Origin: Galbula dea
Lineage: Eukaryota; Chordata; Aves; Piciformes; Galbulidae
NCBI GenBank assembly: GCA_013399015.1
Contig: VWZX01000191.1
Location: 124,001 to 188,000, forward strand
Direction: 5' to 3'
DNA length: 64,000 nt
In this document: positions 39,701 to 54,700 of the stretch, in pieces
Layout of the letters: every line of letters starts with the position of its first letter
Position numbering within the stretch: position 1 is the first letter of the stretch
Notes under the pieces: model-generated
What the model was told of the DNA's origin: nothing
The model's input: only the letters and a program-made list of their open reading frames with translations
Databases searched by the model: none
Made by a program: the position numbers and the translations under genes

Positions 39701-42700
39701 TAGTCTTTAAATGTCACAAAGTGCAGCCAAGTCACAAGACTTAATGCATTCAGTCATACAGGAAAACTCCACAGGTATGTGCAGACAGGCAGTGAGATAT
39801 GGGTGTCTCACATGATCATTTCAGCCCAATTAAGTGCCTCCAAATAAACATCTCCTAGATAACTGATCTGCATTATTAGAGAAGATAGAGCTGACAATAG
39901 CTTTGGAGATAAACAGTCATACATCAGGATGATGCACAGTTCAAACTATGCATGAAGTTTGCAGTTGGTCCTATTTCTGCAGACCTGTGTTCTTTGTTTC
40001 TCCTACAAACCAAGAATCCCCATTTTTACTAAGTTTAAGTTGCTCAGTTTCCAGAGTTTAACTCATCTCATTTGAAGCCTTTGTCCTGTCAGAGAAATCT
40101 GTTTTAGGAGTTCTTTCACTGTCTTTCTATAATACAGGCTCATACATATCCACAGTGCACTACAATGCTATTTTTTACAAAAGAAGTTGGCATTTATTTT
40201 TAAATAAAAACTGAAATAGTCTGGAACTCAGAATGAAATTTAAGGTTACCATTAAAATAAAAACTACATCAGTATTTTACACAAATATTTCAACCCAATC
40301 TCGACAAATGTGTGTCTAAAATCCCTGAATATATGCTTTTTAGGTAACAGCATTTAGCTTCAAGTCATTAAAAAACAATTTAAGCTGTGATTTCTTACCT
40401 GAACCCTGACAGTTTACTTTTAGATCATGTATCTTATGTAAAGAAAACATATATGGCTTATCTAAAAAATCTCCTTGCTTAGTTGGTATATCTTAAATTC
40501 TATGTGGTATTTTAACCTACTAATCTTATTCCAGCTCTCCTTGGGAACACACAAAAGCTACATTTACTTACATGGTAATTGTATAACACAGTCAACAACA
40601 CTGAAAGTAGAGAATTAGACAGAATACATAAGGCTCATCTTCGACAAGCGACTTACCACAGATGCACCCCTGCCAGTCTGCGTACTACCAAGCCAAGGCA
40701 TATTGATAGGCGTTCCGGGATTGCTATGAGTATAAGGAGTGGTTCCTTGAACATTTACCAGATCATCACGAGCATGTATAACTAGGAAATCATCAGCCCT
40801 ACAAATGAAACAACATTGTAAGTTAGATTCCAAACACCACTCAAATACCATGCTTTGTTACACTGATTCATATACAACCCTGCCGTGATACTGGAAACGT
40901 AAGAAGTATACCCTTTATTTTCTGTTTCTACATCATCATCAACCCAGGTATAGATTTGTGTCGCTAGAATTGAAGAAACATCTAACTCCTGAATATCATG
41001 ACTCGATGCTATTGCAATGCAGTTCCGATTCGCCTGAAAAAAAGTAACACACACAAAAGGAATATTCAAAATGGTGCTTTTTAAAATTTTCTCTGGTTAT
41101 GGTACAGTTTGTTCACAAAAAACATACACTTATTCAATTTATAAACCCCAAACATTTATGTCTACAAATCTATATACTTAAAAGTTCTAAAACTGACATT
41201 GCCCTTTTAAAAGTTGATTTGCATCTGGAATAGCATTACACACTATTTGTATTTTATACCTCTCCACAGCAGCTCTAGCTTCTCCTTGCTTTCCTAAGAG
41301 GATAAACAAGAGGTAACAACACTACAATGTTCGCAAGCAAGCTCCCCTCCTCCATTTCTTAAGGCTTCAATAGAAGAAAAGATGATGTCCTAGCTGTCTT
41401 TGACAGAGAAGGAAAAATACTCCTACACAGAAGCTTAAAGAAAAAGTAGAGGCCACCTCTCCCTTCCCTCAATCCATTATAGTACAGAAAAGGAGAGAAT
41501 CTATAGTATGATTGTTTCATTATGAAGAGATGTTATGAAGTGCTTTAGAGAATGGAGCACAAAGAGTTCAAGCTGTAACAGGATGGCTGGCAAAGGATAT
41601 CTCACCCATTCACAATGGGACAAAACCACACATTTATCAGGTGGAAGTACAACACTACTAGATTATCCCGCCCCCTTTATACTCACCTTATTGACTGCAA
41701 AAGCAGTGATGATGTCAGACTCTTTATGGATTATTCTTGCCTTGCCTCCTGGATATGCCATTTCTGTTTCTATCTGTATTTAACAAGTAAAGCATATTTA
41801 AATGCAAACTTCTATGCAACACTGCTATTCACTACAAGTGCAGAGACCAAACACTGAATCATATGAAATTTCATGTATTTTTTCCTCAATTTTAACTCTA
41901 ACAATGTGACAAATATAACTTGTAATAATGACAAGCAAACCTGTTTCATTTGTAATAATCTAGCTTCCCACAACCATGTTGAGATTACCACAGCAACACA
42001 CAGAAAGCATAACTGATCACACAAGTCACGCTACTGTTTTCATTCTCAAGTTTTTCAGGGATGCTGAAAACCCGCAAAGCCACCTACACACTTAAGGGTG
42101 TTGATAACAAAAAAGACTGAGTCTTGATGTTTTGTTCTTAAAAGAACTGGCTGTCTTTCCATGCTCTTGGCAAACACTCTTCACCACTGGAACTGATGAA
42201 ATAGTCCAAAAGAAGGTACAGATAAGATCCTCATCAAGAAATTAAGACTGATCTTTGTCAGTTTATCTATTCAACATTCTTCAGAAATAAATCTGGAATC
42301 CTGCACATTCCAGTACTATAAATTTTTTACTATTACATTTTCTCCCCCCAACCCTCCCCAATGTGATCTAATGTTGTATTTGAACCTTGTATACCTTTTT
42401 GTATTTTACAAAAGAATCCAGGTATATACCAGAACACAGAAAAATGCCTAAACTTTACCAGAACTGCAGTACTCCTGTTCAAAATTAAAGAGCTCAGCAC
42501 TGCAAGTATTAAACTGATAGATTGTAGACTCCTGTCTGGTGTAGTTACAAAATAATTTTACTGTAACAAAAAAATGGCATTGCCAAACAAATTACAGTAT
42601 AAAAATTCAAACCTGAATTACAAATGTAAAATTTTGTGTTTTCTGCAAAATACAAAGAACCGTTCCAGAACCACCATTTCCCAGCCTATTCCCTTCAATT

Positions 42701-45700
42701 TCTTAAATCCCCTGATCTTCAAAAAATTTAAACAAGGATATTTTAGTTGAAAAACAGTAAGATGGCGCTCTCAAAGAACTGCAAACAGTCTTTTGCAAAG
42801 CCTGGAAAAAGTCTGTAGCTATTACCTTTTTTAAGATTACAACAAAATTGACACTCAGGTGACCTTATGTATGTAAAACTGCACAAAACTGAAATGACAA
42901 CAGATACGAGAACACGATCTGTGTTCTGTGACGAACAAAATTTGCACAAAATGAAGATTATTTTCATATCCAGTCAGGTCCAATTAGCTACTTGCTCATA
43001 CTGCTTTATCATATAGTTAATAAAACAAAGTAGCTCAAGAACTTCATAAGTTGTTATCATTTCTGTCTTTTCAGTAGTTTTGTAAAATAAAGGCTGATAC
43101 AATATTTGTTTGCATTTCTAGGCATGGTATAATACCTTTGTAGTCTCACATACCAATCTTTCAAGACAAGTTGCTATAAAGTTGTCAGATGAGTTCATTT
43201 GACACCTTCTTAAAACCAATGTTCAGCAAGAACTTTCGGTAGCAAAGCAGTACCATGCTAACAAACTGCTCTAACTTTAGTGAACTATTATTCTACCCAT
43301 CTTTTACAACTGAAAGATCCTACACATACTAGGTTCCCACCACACTACTTAATTTTTATCACTTGTGCAATAGCATTACACACTACTTGTATTTCATACC
43401 TCTCTACAGCAGCTCTAGCTTCTCCTTGCTTTCCTAAGAGGATAAACAAGAGGTAACAATACTACAATGTTTGCAACCAAGCTCCCCTCCTCCAATTCTC
43501 AAGGCTTCAATAGAAGAAAAGATGATGTCCTGGCTGTCTTTGACAGAGAAGGAAAAATACTCCTACACACAAGCGTGACTTCTCAACCTCAGTTCTTCAC
43601 TTGGCATAGCTTTGAAATTTGACAATATTCTTGACTGCCTGTTTAATGCACCTTTCGAAGGTACATTTAGTCTCACATAGGCTCTGCAACAAGACTTGTT
43701 TAACTCAACCTCTTGCAAAACTGCATTTTTAAGTTTATCTGATATGTCAAAGATTTTTTTTAATGGAGACCTGCACCATTTTAAAAGGAGAGCACTTCAT
43801 AACGATGTACAGTCTAATTAATTTGAGCATTACTACTGTGTACCTTATTGAGGATAGGCGGCTCCACCACAGAATTTTTCACGGTTTCATTGTGCTCCTC
43901 TAATGACTTCACCATGGAAAGAACAACCACAGATGAAAAAATAAAAATAAGACATAACATGGAAAGTATCAAGGAAATCCTTACTTCCTTGTTGTTTACC
44001 CCAGCACAGAACAACTGAAACACAACAGCATGTTTGCACACACACATATCTATTTTGTGTAGTCACAGTAATTAGCAAATTCTAAATTCTATATTAAGTA
44101 CTGAAGACACTGATTTACCTATTCTGTACTGTAACAGCAAATTGTCCATCACAAAATTCAAATTTCTTGGAAAATAAGCATCTCCACTAACATTTTATTA
44201 GTAGCAAGAGGATATAAAATAAAGCCAACACATTTATGCTGTGTAAGGCTGTCAGTGATCCTACCTGAAAACTTACAAAACATCTAAAATATTCCAAAAT
44301 ACTTTTCCATATAGCATAGGCACATGGTTGCATTAACAAAAGACATGATCAGAAATGGTGCATCTTCAAAGCACAAGACAAAAGGAACAGTTTTCCTTTT
44401 AACAGCAGTCTGAGGTAAACATATTTAGCCACAAATATTCAAACAAGCTAGTATTATAGTTGTGACAGGACAAAGATTATCTCACACAGAACTCTCCACT
44501 GCCATGGCTTTACTAGTCAATGAACACTCTTGTATTTTTGATTTGCTCAGACCTCCTTCTTTCTCCTATGTTTCTGCTACTTTTTTCTGTAATAAAAGAG
44601 ATTCTTCCAAATTATTGGGAGTAGGGGTGAGTAAAAAGGAAAAGGAGCGACTGAAGAGGGGAAAAAAAAAATGCCAAACTCAAGAACCTCAACTTTAAAA
44701 AATTTAACTGAACTCAGCACTTGGAATCCAGGGAGACACTGGGACAAGTTATCAGGGTGTGAATATTTTTCTTACTGAGTAAAACAATAGAGAAACAGGG
44801 GATAAACCCAGGATGGCTATGGGAGGGATAAAATCTAACTTCTAGAAGTTGTACTGATTAGGCTGTTGGTTTTAATCTAAAAACTTAACCTTTGCTGTTC
44901 TTTGGAGGCAGATGTTACACTGATCTTAAAAAGCTTGACTGTAGCTAGGTGGTGTTAGCTGTCAGCCTACATTAAAGGAAAGACTGATTATTTTTGTTTT
45001 CGAAGAAACAACGGACAAAGATTTTTAATATAAAATACTGTAGATTGAGAGTCATAGCCAAGTATGTTATCCTCTCATGCTCTAGAAAGTCAACAAGCCA
45101 GTCAACTAACTTCAGTAAAAGCTCACAGATGGACCTGCAACATTTTATGCACTTTATATACCATACCAACCTCGCTTAGGCATCGCTTCTTTGTAAAAAT
45201 ATTTCTGATAAAGGTCTCCTGGACTTCTTCCTGTTTAACCAAGTACTGCCAGAGCCTCTTCACTGAGAGTGCAACATGACTGTTAGATCTACGAAGTTAA
45301 ATTAAATATTTACTTCATGCTCAGAAGAGACCATATTACATTATATTCTAATCAAATTGTATTACTGTACAAATTACAGTTGGAAAAAATGTTGAAGCAA
45401 AACTATAGCTCTCTAAACACTGCACAAGACTTACTGGGAAGCATTCTGGTACCATCTCTCCAACAAACCTACATATGAGAGGAGGTGCAAAAGGAGGAAG
45501 GAAAAAAACCACATAGCATTTTTGCTTCCTACTTTGGGACAAGTAAGAAAAATCCCTTTAAGAGACTACACAACAATAAAGTCAGCATACAGATTACTTA
45601 CTAGTTCACCTCACTCTTCACAACACAGATCATTTCTGCTTATTGCTAGGGAATGCTGCTATTACATGGACAACGAATGACTAGTACTTGCTGCTAGGAA

Positions 45701-48700
45701 CACATTATCAACTGTGTAACATCTCTGAAACAACCACAACTTTTCAGTAACAAAAATGGAAGGACTGTAAAATCAGGTGAGACTTCAAATATTTACGCTT
45801 ATCCCTAGAAACTCTATGCCCAAGCAAAACTTGTTAATACAAGTATAGCTCTGACGGCAGACCAAAAATCATCAAACCCTACAACACTTTAAACAGTAAT
45901 TTTAAAATAATGCCAGGCAGCAGGTACATGTTAAACTCTTCCTTTTTAATCAGATCAAGTTACTAAAACTAAGGATGACAATTATCAGGTATTCTACAAC
46001 AAAGACTTTCTGGTGATTCTGCAAACAGGTAATAGAGTAAGATTTAAAAAGGCAGAAATCAATTTAAAACGTGACAGTTTTAAGAAACTGAGCACACTTT
46101 CCTGGCTAAGCATGCAATTATGTGGAGTCACAACAATGCAAATACTACAAATAGTAAATAATTCTCTGTTTTTACAAAACTACAGTGGTAATTTAATTTT
46201 TATTATCTTCAAAGGTGAGGTAATTATTTAATTCATTGTCACTCATTCTTAATTATCTCTCAGGCCAAATTTGTAACTCTTTATTTTATTGTCAACCATA
46301 GTTTTTCCAGAGGCACTCAAAATCTTATCTTAAGCTTAGAAATTAAAATAAATGAGAAACTTTTGATTGTTTTTCCTGGTCATTCTTTGGACCAGAGATA
46401 TATGAATTCTGGTACGTATCCACAATTTCACAACGGATTAGATCAAACCTAGAAACTGGCATTACATAGTTACTGAAGTTATAGTCTATCACATGCATTA
46501 ATAACACAATGTTTGATGTATATTGAAAATATTACATTCAGCGTTTACAGAAATTAAGACTCACCTGAATGGAGTGTTTGTAGGCTCAAGTAAAGTTTTA
46601 TGGCGAAGTAAGGCAGGACCAGCTGCTAGGGCATCTTCAGAAGCCTGAACTGAAATATAATGTTGAGGTGGACCCCCATACAGCTCAAGGCGTCGGAGAA
46701 GAACTTGTTCCCAGCGCTGTAGCGTTTTCAAAATGGCGTGGCATATGGGCGAGCTAACTGGAAGCTCTAGAGAGACAAGTAAACAATAAACAACGTTCCT
46801 TCTCCTTTATAACCTTGAAAATAATTCCACAACTGAAGGCTGGACTGTGTTTCAAGTGTCTCCAAAAGTACACTTTATTCAAACCACAACTCAATATTTG
46901 CAAGTATAAAAAGATGAACTGCTTTGTGCTGTCACTGCTAAATACAGGAACAGACTTCTCCAATGCTCACAGAAATTAAACAGAGATCCTCTTGGAAGCT
47001 ACGTGCAGACATATGGATGACAGGCACCATTAATCTGATGGCATTCTACAACAGACTGACTGCACAAGTGGGCAAGAGAGGCACAACTGATGTCCTCTAC
47101 TTTTGACTTCTGTAGGCCTTTTACATAGTCCTACACAACAACCTTACCTCTGAATAGAAGTGATATGGATTTCATGGATAGACTATTCAACGGATAAGGA
47201 ATTGGCTGAATGACTGCATTCAAAGAGCTGTAGTCAATAGTTCAATGTCCAAAGGGAGATCAGTAACAACTGGTGTCCTCAGGGGTGCGCACTGGGACCA
47301 GTAATGTTCAGTATCTTTGATAATGACATAGGCAGTGGTAGTGAGTGCACCCTCAGCAAGTCTGCAGGTAACATCAAGCTGAATGACGCAGTTGATTTGC
47401 TAGAGGGAAGGGATGTCATATAAACAGATCTGGACAAGTTCAAGGAGTGGGCCCATGTGAATGTCATGCATTTCAAGAAGGCTAAATACAAGGTTCTGCA
47501 TCTGGCAATCAACACTATCAATACAGACTGAGTGATGAATCAACTGGCAGCAGACCTGTGGAGAAGGACTTGGGGATACCGGTGGACAAAAAACTGGATG
47601 TGAACTGGCAATTTGTTCTTGCAGCCCAGAAGGTTAATCACGTCCTGGGCTGGATAAAAAGAAAAATGGTCAGTAGGAAAAAAGAGGTGATTTTCCCTCT
47701 CTATTTCATTCTCATGAGACCTCACCTGGAGTACTGCGACCAGCTCTGGGGCCCTCAGTACAGAAAGATGTGGACCTGCTGAAGTGGGTCCAGAGGACAG
47801 CCACATCTAGAGGGATGGAACACCTCTCCCATGAAGAAAGGCTGTGAAAGTTGGGGAAGTTCAGCCTAGAGAACAGGACCTCTGGGAGGACCTAACTTCA
47901 GCCTTTCGATATTTAAAGCGGACTTAAAAGAAAGATGGAGAAAGACTTTTTACCAAGGCCTGTAGTGACAGGACAAAGGGTAATGGTTTTAAACTAAAAG
48001 AGAGTAGATTTAGGTTAGATACAAGAAAGAATTTTTTCTACAATGAGGATGCTGAGACACTGCAACAGAGAAGTTGAGCATGTCCCATCCTTGGAAATGT
48101 TCAAGGCTGGGTAGACAGGGCTTTAATCGACACAATCTAGTTAAAGATGTCCCTGTCCACAACATGGACGTTAGACTATATCCTTAAATGTCCCTTTCAA
48201 CACAAAACATTCCATGATTCTATGGTGAAAGGAGTAAGAATGATGTAGCTTGAGTTAGAAAAATCTATAGTGTTTCCACCAAGAAATAATGTTGTAAACA
48301 TTCCTGTATAACTAGGAGGGAAAGAAAATATAAAGAGATTTCTGCCGACTGCTGAGCACTCCTCCTCACCCCTCTATCTTATCCACCCATCCTGTTGTTT
48401 CATAAATATACTTGTATGAGAAATAGTATCAGAATAATTGTTTTCAAATCATGGAAAAATTAAGAACTTCAGAACTAAAAATAAAGCTACAACATATTTG
48501 TTATTCAACACATTACTTATTTTAAATGTGGTTATTAAGTATGAAAAGACAACTCTGCTGCTTATTACCTGAAAGATCATGTCCAGCCAAAGGGTAGAAA
48601 ATCTTCAAATTGTGAAGTACCAGCTGAACCATTGCCAATCTCATCAGTGACCAACTAACAAGAAAGCACTAGTAAGTCATTTACTAATAGGAATTTTTTT

Positions 48701-51700
48701 TTCTCATTTATTCACAATTAGGAGTTACATTTAGAGGTTTAAATCCTCACTATAAACTGCTGAAAACTACAAACAGTATTTCAGAATTCATACTTCATAT
48801 TCAAATGGCACTATACCATAGATTAATAAAAGAACTGACATAATCATTATGAAAAATTAACTAAGTCTACATAATGCACTGCCATGAACTATCAAGTAAC
48901 TAGTGTATTATCTCAACAGTAAAAGGCCAGAAATGCAAGCCTAGCCATTGCACAATATCTTGCATTCTGAAGTTACCTACCTGTATGAATTAGAATTAGA
49001 ATGCTCTTGATTATGGGAATTTGATGCAAACACATCTCCATCAGTATCTTCATCATCTTCACCACTTTCCTGACTCTCTTCTGAATCATATTCCACTTTA
49101 CTTTGTGATGGAAGAAAAGGCTAAAATTCCAACAATAGTCCTTGAATGTCTTCTAGCTAATATCATCTTTTAAATTATCTTTAAAAAATACATCATGGTA
49201 TTTAATGCTTTTTATAAAAACCAGCCATATCATCACACTCAATTTAGCAATACTTGGAGATTGTACCTCATGAAAAGGGTAACTGTCCACGAGCATTGCG
49301 TATTTAAATAGCTCAGTTACACAGAATTCTAATGCTGCAAATGAAAAATACTAACAGTTTTCCAGTTCTTATTTTGCTTTATTTTAATGCCAGATATACC
49401 AAACCACACACAGGGGACACAAGCTTGTTATTTGTCAGAAAGAAGCCAAAACCTCCAGTGTGGTGTTCTCCCTAGTTCTTGCAAGAGCTCAGAGGACAAA
49501 GAACAAGAAAATCCTATGCCTTGCGTACAGAGTTCAATATTTACGGCAAGCCCACCACCAGTGACCAACTGTGTTATTCAGTATTTGCAACTTCTTTCTT
49601 GTCCTTGCTCCTAACATACCACTTATATATTTATTTTGCTGAGATGGTTAGTATTTGATACAGAAATATGTCATACAAGTACATACAATTATGCCACTTT
49701 CTACAAAGAAAGGTCTGCTACAGGAGACCTGACAGAAGGCAATGTAACCTGATTGCTAGTAAGTATTCATTTCACCCATTTGCAATTGATGAAAAAGCTT
49801 CTCACATTTCCTTGTTCATCTAAATAGCTGATCCATAAATACCCACTGTACCCTGAATAACGATTTTTACTCTCCAATTGTAAAAAGCAACACATTCTGC
49901 TCTCACGTTTATCTCATAACAGCTTCTAAGAAGGCTGTTTCAAAAATACCTATATGCAATGTTTCAGAAAAAGCTCAATATAAATAATAAAAACAGGCAG
50001 CTCTATTACATATCTAAATCAACACCTAGAATAACAACTAAGAAGAAAGAAAAATATCATTCCTGAAGTGATAAAAGATATTGCCATAATAGCAAAAAAT
50101 TACCTTTGCAATGAAATAATCCCAGATGCTAAGCTCAGGAGGAATAAATCTTTCCTTGTGAGATGGAGATTCTTGGTCTACCAATGGCAATGCAGGCAAC
50201 TGAGAACTCTCTTTTGGAGAGGTTTTTGATGAAACCACGTAATGTTTTTGTTGTTTCTCTCCATCATCTACAGAGGAAGAAAATACAGTATGTTGCTTTA
50301 AATTCTCTGCTCCACCTCCCTACTGTTTTTAATAAATGGATTTATAACAAAGTAAGAATCTTCCTCATAATGAGTTTTCAGAATTTTATCTTGACATTTT
50401 CACAACAAATAAGCATACATAATGTTAATCCTCCCATATGCAAAACTAATATATAATTAGAATACCAGTAGGGAAAACCCTCAACACAAATAAAATAGAA
50501 TAGTATACTACATCCGTAATTGGATCAGAAGCTTTCTTCCTACAACAAGGATGACAAATATTGTTGCTTAAGAAACAATACTGAAAACCTAAATTACTTT
50601 AATAAGCACTACTGAATGCTGATTATACTTGTTTTTAAGACAAGCTGAAAGTGTTGTCTTTCAGAACATATACTGCAAATATTTAAGCCATTCCTACTCC
50701 AGGTTTCTAACTATCTGCTTTCAGAAGAGGTCTGTACTTTTTTGAGTAGAATTCTGATAAATCCTTATGTTATGATAATAAATTTCTCCAGAAAATACAG
50801 AAGATCAAATTTTAACTTAAACAATCCAATATATACTTTATCAAACAGGGAAGGACTAGTTAACTGTAATAATACTCTAACTCCTAGGAGTTGAGGCGTC
50901 CACTCACATCCCCAACACTGATTTTTTTCAGAATCAGAAGTGTCTATGGGAGATTTAAATTACATTCCTTGAGTACCATAATCATCAAAAAAGAGCTTAA
51001 TCAAGCTATCAGAAATATATCAATGCAGTTACACTACAAATGAATGAACAGGGAAGCTTGATTTCAGATTCCTTATCCTCTTCCTAACTGAGAAGTATCG
51101 ACTTCACAAGTGTGGAAAAAGTAATGGCTTAGTTAGAAAGAGGCTCACATAGCCTCCTGATAACCTGAAATAATTCTGGCTCGTGGTAGGTGAATTGTAT
51201 TCCAATATAGCCTTCCTGCAAGTAGAGGAAGAATGACGTTGATTGTCCCTTTCCCTGAGCAGTAAGTTAGTGTTCTCACTCTCTAGAGAACTTCTGAAGT
51301 GGAAGTGAAAAAGGGAATCATACTTCAAGATCTGATACAACATCACAGCTTTCACTCATCTTCCACTACACAAAAAATGAACTTGCATCTATTTCCCACC
51401 TGATTGTAAAATTTGGGGTTTATTTTCAAGTAGATGTGTGTATAATGGCTGGACATTAGTTTTTATAGTGAAACAACTGAATGGATTCAAGACTTAGGTA
51501 AAACAATGAAAGTTAAAACACTAATATAAAAGGAGTTTAGATTTTCTGAACTGTCTTTTGAAATCTCCAAAATTTTTTAAATCAAGTACTCTACATTTAC
51601 TTTTTCCTCAACCATTTGAGTATATCCCCTTTCAATTGAAGGTTTAAAAACTATCATATCATTCAAAGGAAGCACAGAACATGCTTAAATTCCACCCCAC

Positions 51701-54700
51701 CCCATTCCTTGTTTTTAATTGAGGAAAAAAAAAAAAAGAGTAGTTGGGGAAGAAGCATATATAAAAACTTTTGGGTTGTTTCATTAATTAGGTTTCTCGT
51801 TCTGCATAGAGCAACAATGAGATCTGGTGGCTAGTCAAAAAAGAACTCATCTAAACATATCTTAAAGGGAATATGGGTTGCCTTATGATTTGAGTCTTTG
51901 ACTAATGTAACAGCAGCAACTAATAGGCTCCAAGAAAGCAGATCTGCAGGCTAAAAGAGCTAACTTGGAGATTAGATATCTGTATCCCTGATTTCAAGCA
52001 TCAAACATACTGGATCAGACTGGATCCGAGAATGAACTGATATGAACATCACAAACGCAAATTGGTGCTTATTTTAACCATCCCTAGTCACTTCTGTTAC
52101 CAAGAGCCCACAAAACTAATATTCACTGAAGCTTCTGAAATTACTTTCATCTGAAAATAATGCTGAGGATAGCGTGGAAAGAGCCAGCATCCCTATGCAC
52201 GCCTGGAGCCAAATACTACAAAGTATTTTCTATACCCTTATTTTTTTTTGTTTATGTGTTTTATCCACAGGATAGTTTTGAGTCTTGATAGATGCTTGAA
52301 AGACTATTTCTTTCAAAACTCTTATGGGTATTCCAATCACTTGAAAACCAACTAACTCTGGACAAAAGAAAAACAGTGTTCATGTAAGGACAGTTATGTT
52401 CCACATGTAAGACTTACAGGCTCCTAAGGCAAACTGAGCCAACTCTAAATCCCAACAGGCATAAGATGTAAATTGATTTAAAAAAAAAACCAAACACAAC
52501 TGATTTATTTTTTCTTCTACCCTCCTGCTCTCCTCCCCACCCCAACAGGCAAACCTCTGTATTCACAGTGGCTGATGTAACTTTTTCTTAATTTCTGGCC
52601 ATTTTCAGACCACCATGTTCTTCCAAGTGTTTTAAAAAAACATTTTTGAGATGATCATTACCACAACAAGCAGCTGAATTATATAACAATTTACACAGAT
52701 AATCTAATAAGAGATGAAGTCAACATCTCATCTTTCATCTTGAAACTACGATATGGTAACAATTTGTGTTGCACTACTGTAATATATAATTTTTTTTTCC
52801 TGTTAGGGAAGTTATTTGAAATCCACTTACCTGTACTAGGAATTGCAAATATAACAGCTGCAGTACAATGCATTTTCATTTCGTTATTTAAAGCTCATCA
52901 GCTAAGAAGGAGCATGCACATGCATCACTGTATGAATTTTCAGCAATTGCTTAAAAAAAATTCACTAGCCATGAAATAAGGAGCAAGTGTTGCATGATAT
53001 AGAAATAAGCAAGTATAGGCTTGCAAGTTGTTTTTCTAAGCAGAATTCAAATAACAAATGCTTTACTTTAAACCAGTTCTTCTTTCCATTCTGTTGGATC
53101 ATGCTTTGCATTTTTAAGAATATTGCAAGCTAGCTATTTGAAAAAAAATATTTCAGGCAAATGAAAGTACAACTATCTAAGTGGTTTGAAATACATACTA
53201 CTATTACCATTTTTTTCATTCTAAAAATCTTTAAATAAATTAACAAATTCGTTGAAAATCTGGCTATTATTTCAGATTTCAGATCAGCAGTCACACTTAC
53301 GTTCAAATTTCTAATATATTTCTAGTTAAAACTCTTTTTTTTTTTAACACTCTAAACATTTACCTTTGGTCCCATTTCAATTATAAGACAAATGTAAAAT
53401 TTCTGTTATTTTCCAAGGATAGTAGAATATTACAGACAAGGAAAATATTTCTATTTCTGCCAAGATCTAACACATACAATGGTATTCAAAAGACCTGCCC
53501 ATGTCACCTCCCTTCCACCTTTCCAGAACAGCTAAAAGGCGTATCGCTTTCAATTTCCCAAAAACCTAACAAGCAAGTCACAGCTACTGTGTCTTACTGA
53601 AGACTGTGAGCAGGGATGAAACACCTATGAAAAACATAAATCTTTAAAAGATGGAGAATTAAAAAATCCTCCTCCTATAAAAACATTATCTTTGATTGCA
53701 GGCATCAAAATATATCAGCACTGCTGAAGCCCAGAAAAGAGTGGAATGACAGAGACATGACAAAGAAATAGTTATATTGAATCACACCTGAAATCATTTT
53801 AGCAAGCATAACGCCCTGTACAGATTTCTCTTAATTCTTTGGGAAGCGATGAAAGCTAATTAGAACAGCCTGATAAAAGTCTACGCTCTTGGGACACACT
53901 GGCTTCAAACCTAAAATGAATTCAGGTTAAAAATCCTGAAGTTTTCAACATGATACTCTTACTTACTTACAGGCATAGCTCAAGTGGTCAAGAAGAATTT
54001 AATGAACTAGGACTCAACAGTAGCAATCGCAATTAAGTTTTGTAACCTGCAGTTTGATTACTATATGTAGAGATTACTGTAAATTCTCTGCTGTATTCAT
54101 GCACCATTTAATGAGTAGTGATTCACTGAACTGCTCTAACCAAGTTTATACTGAACTCTCAGATGTTTCTGAAGACAGTACGTACATTGTATGCATTTCA
54201 CAGAATCACAGAATGTCAAGGGTTGGAAGAAACCTCGAAAGATCATCAAGTCCAATCGTGAGTGGAAACCTCTCAAAGAATTTGATAAGCACAACAAAAT
54301 ACTTGGTGGCATACACAAACTTTGTTGACCTTTCCTGTTCCAACCATCTCAGACAACTTCTACTGAGACAAAATAACGCCATCATGCACAGTGGAAACAC
54401 TTCAAGACAAACTTGTTAATCTGTTTTAGCAGCTGACTTAACCAAGAATAGAAAGATAACACAAGCAATGAAGTACTCAGCACTCCAAAGTACTGTAAGA
54501 AAATAGGTCCAATGTTGCAGTCTCTAATTCTGAGCTGGAATTCAAGGCAATTATTCTCGCAAGAACGTCAAAGTTTACATAACTAACAACACTGCAGGGA
54601 CTTCTGCATTCAAAAAGGAGCAGGTTAGCATGGCCATTGTAGGACCTTACATAAGCTGGAAGGCTTTAAAACCTAAGGAATCAGTATCCATTCACCTATT

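Noticed and set aside
45167..45170. Alternative donor GTATGG extending the DMXL1 exon by four bases
   Set aside because: It would leave phase 1, which fits only a shortened version of the 63-nt cassette exon and breaks the junction to the core 87-nt exon. The phase-0 donor joins both.
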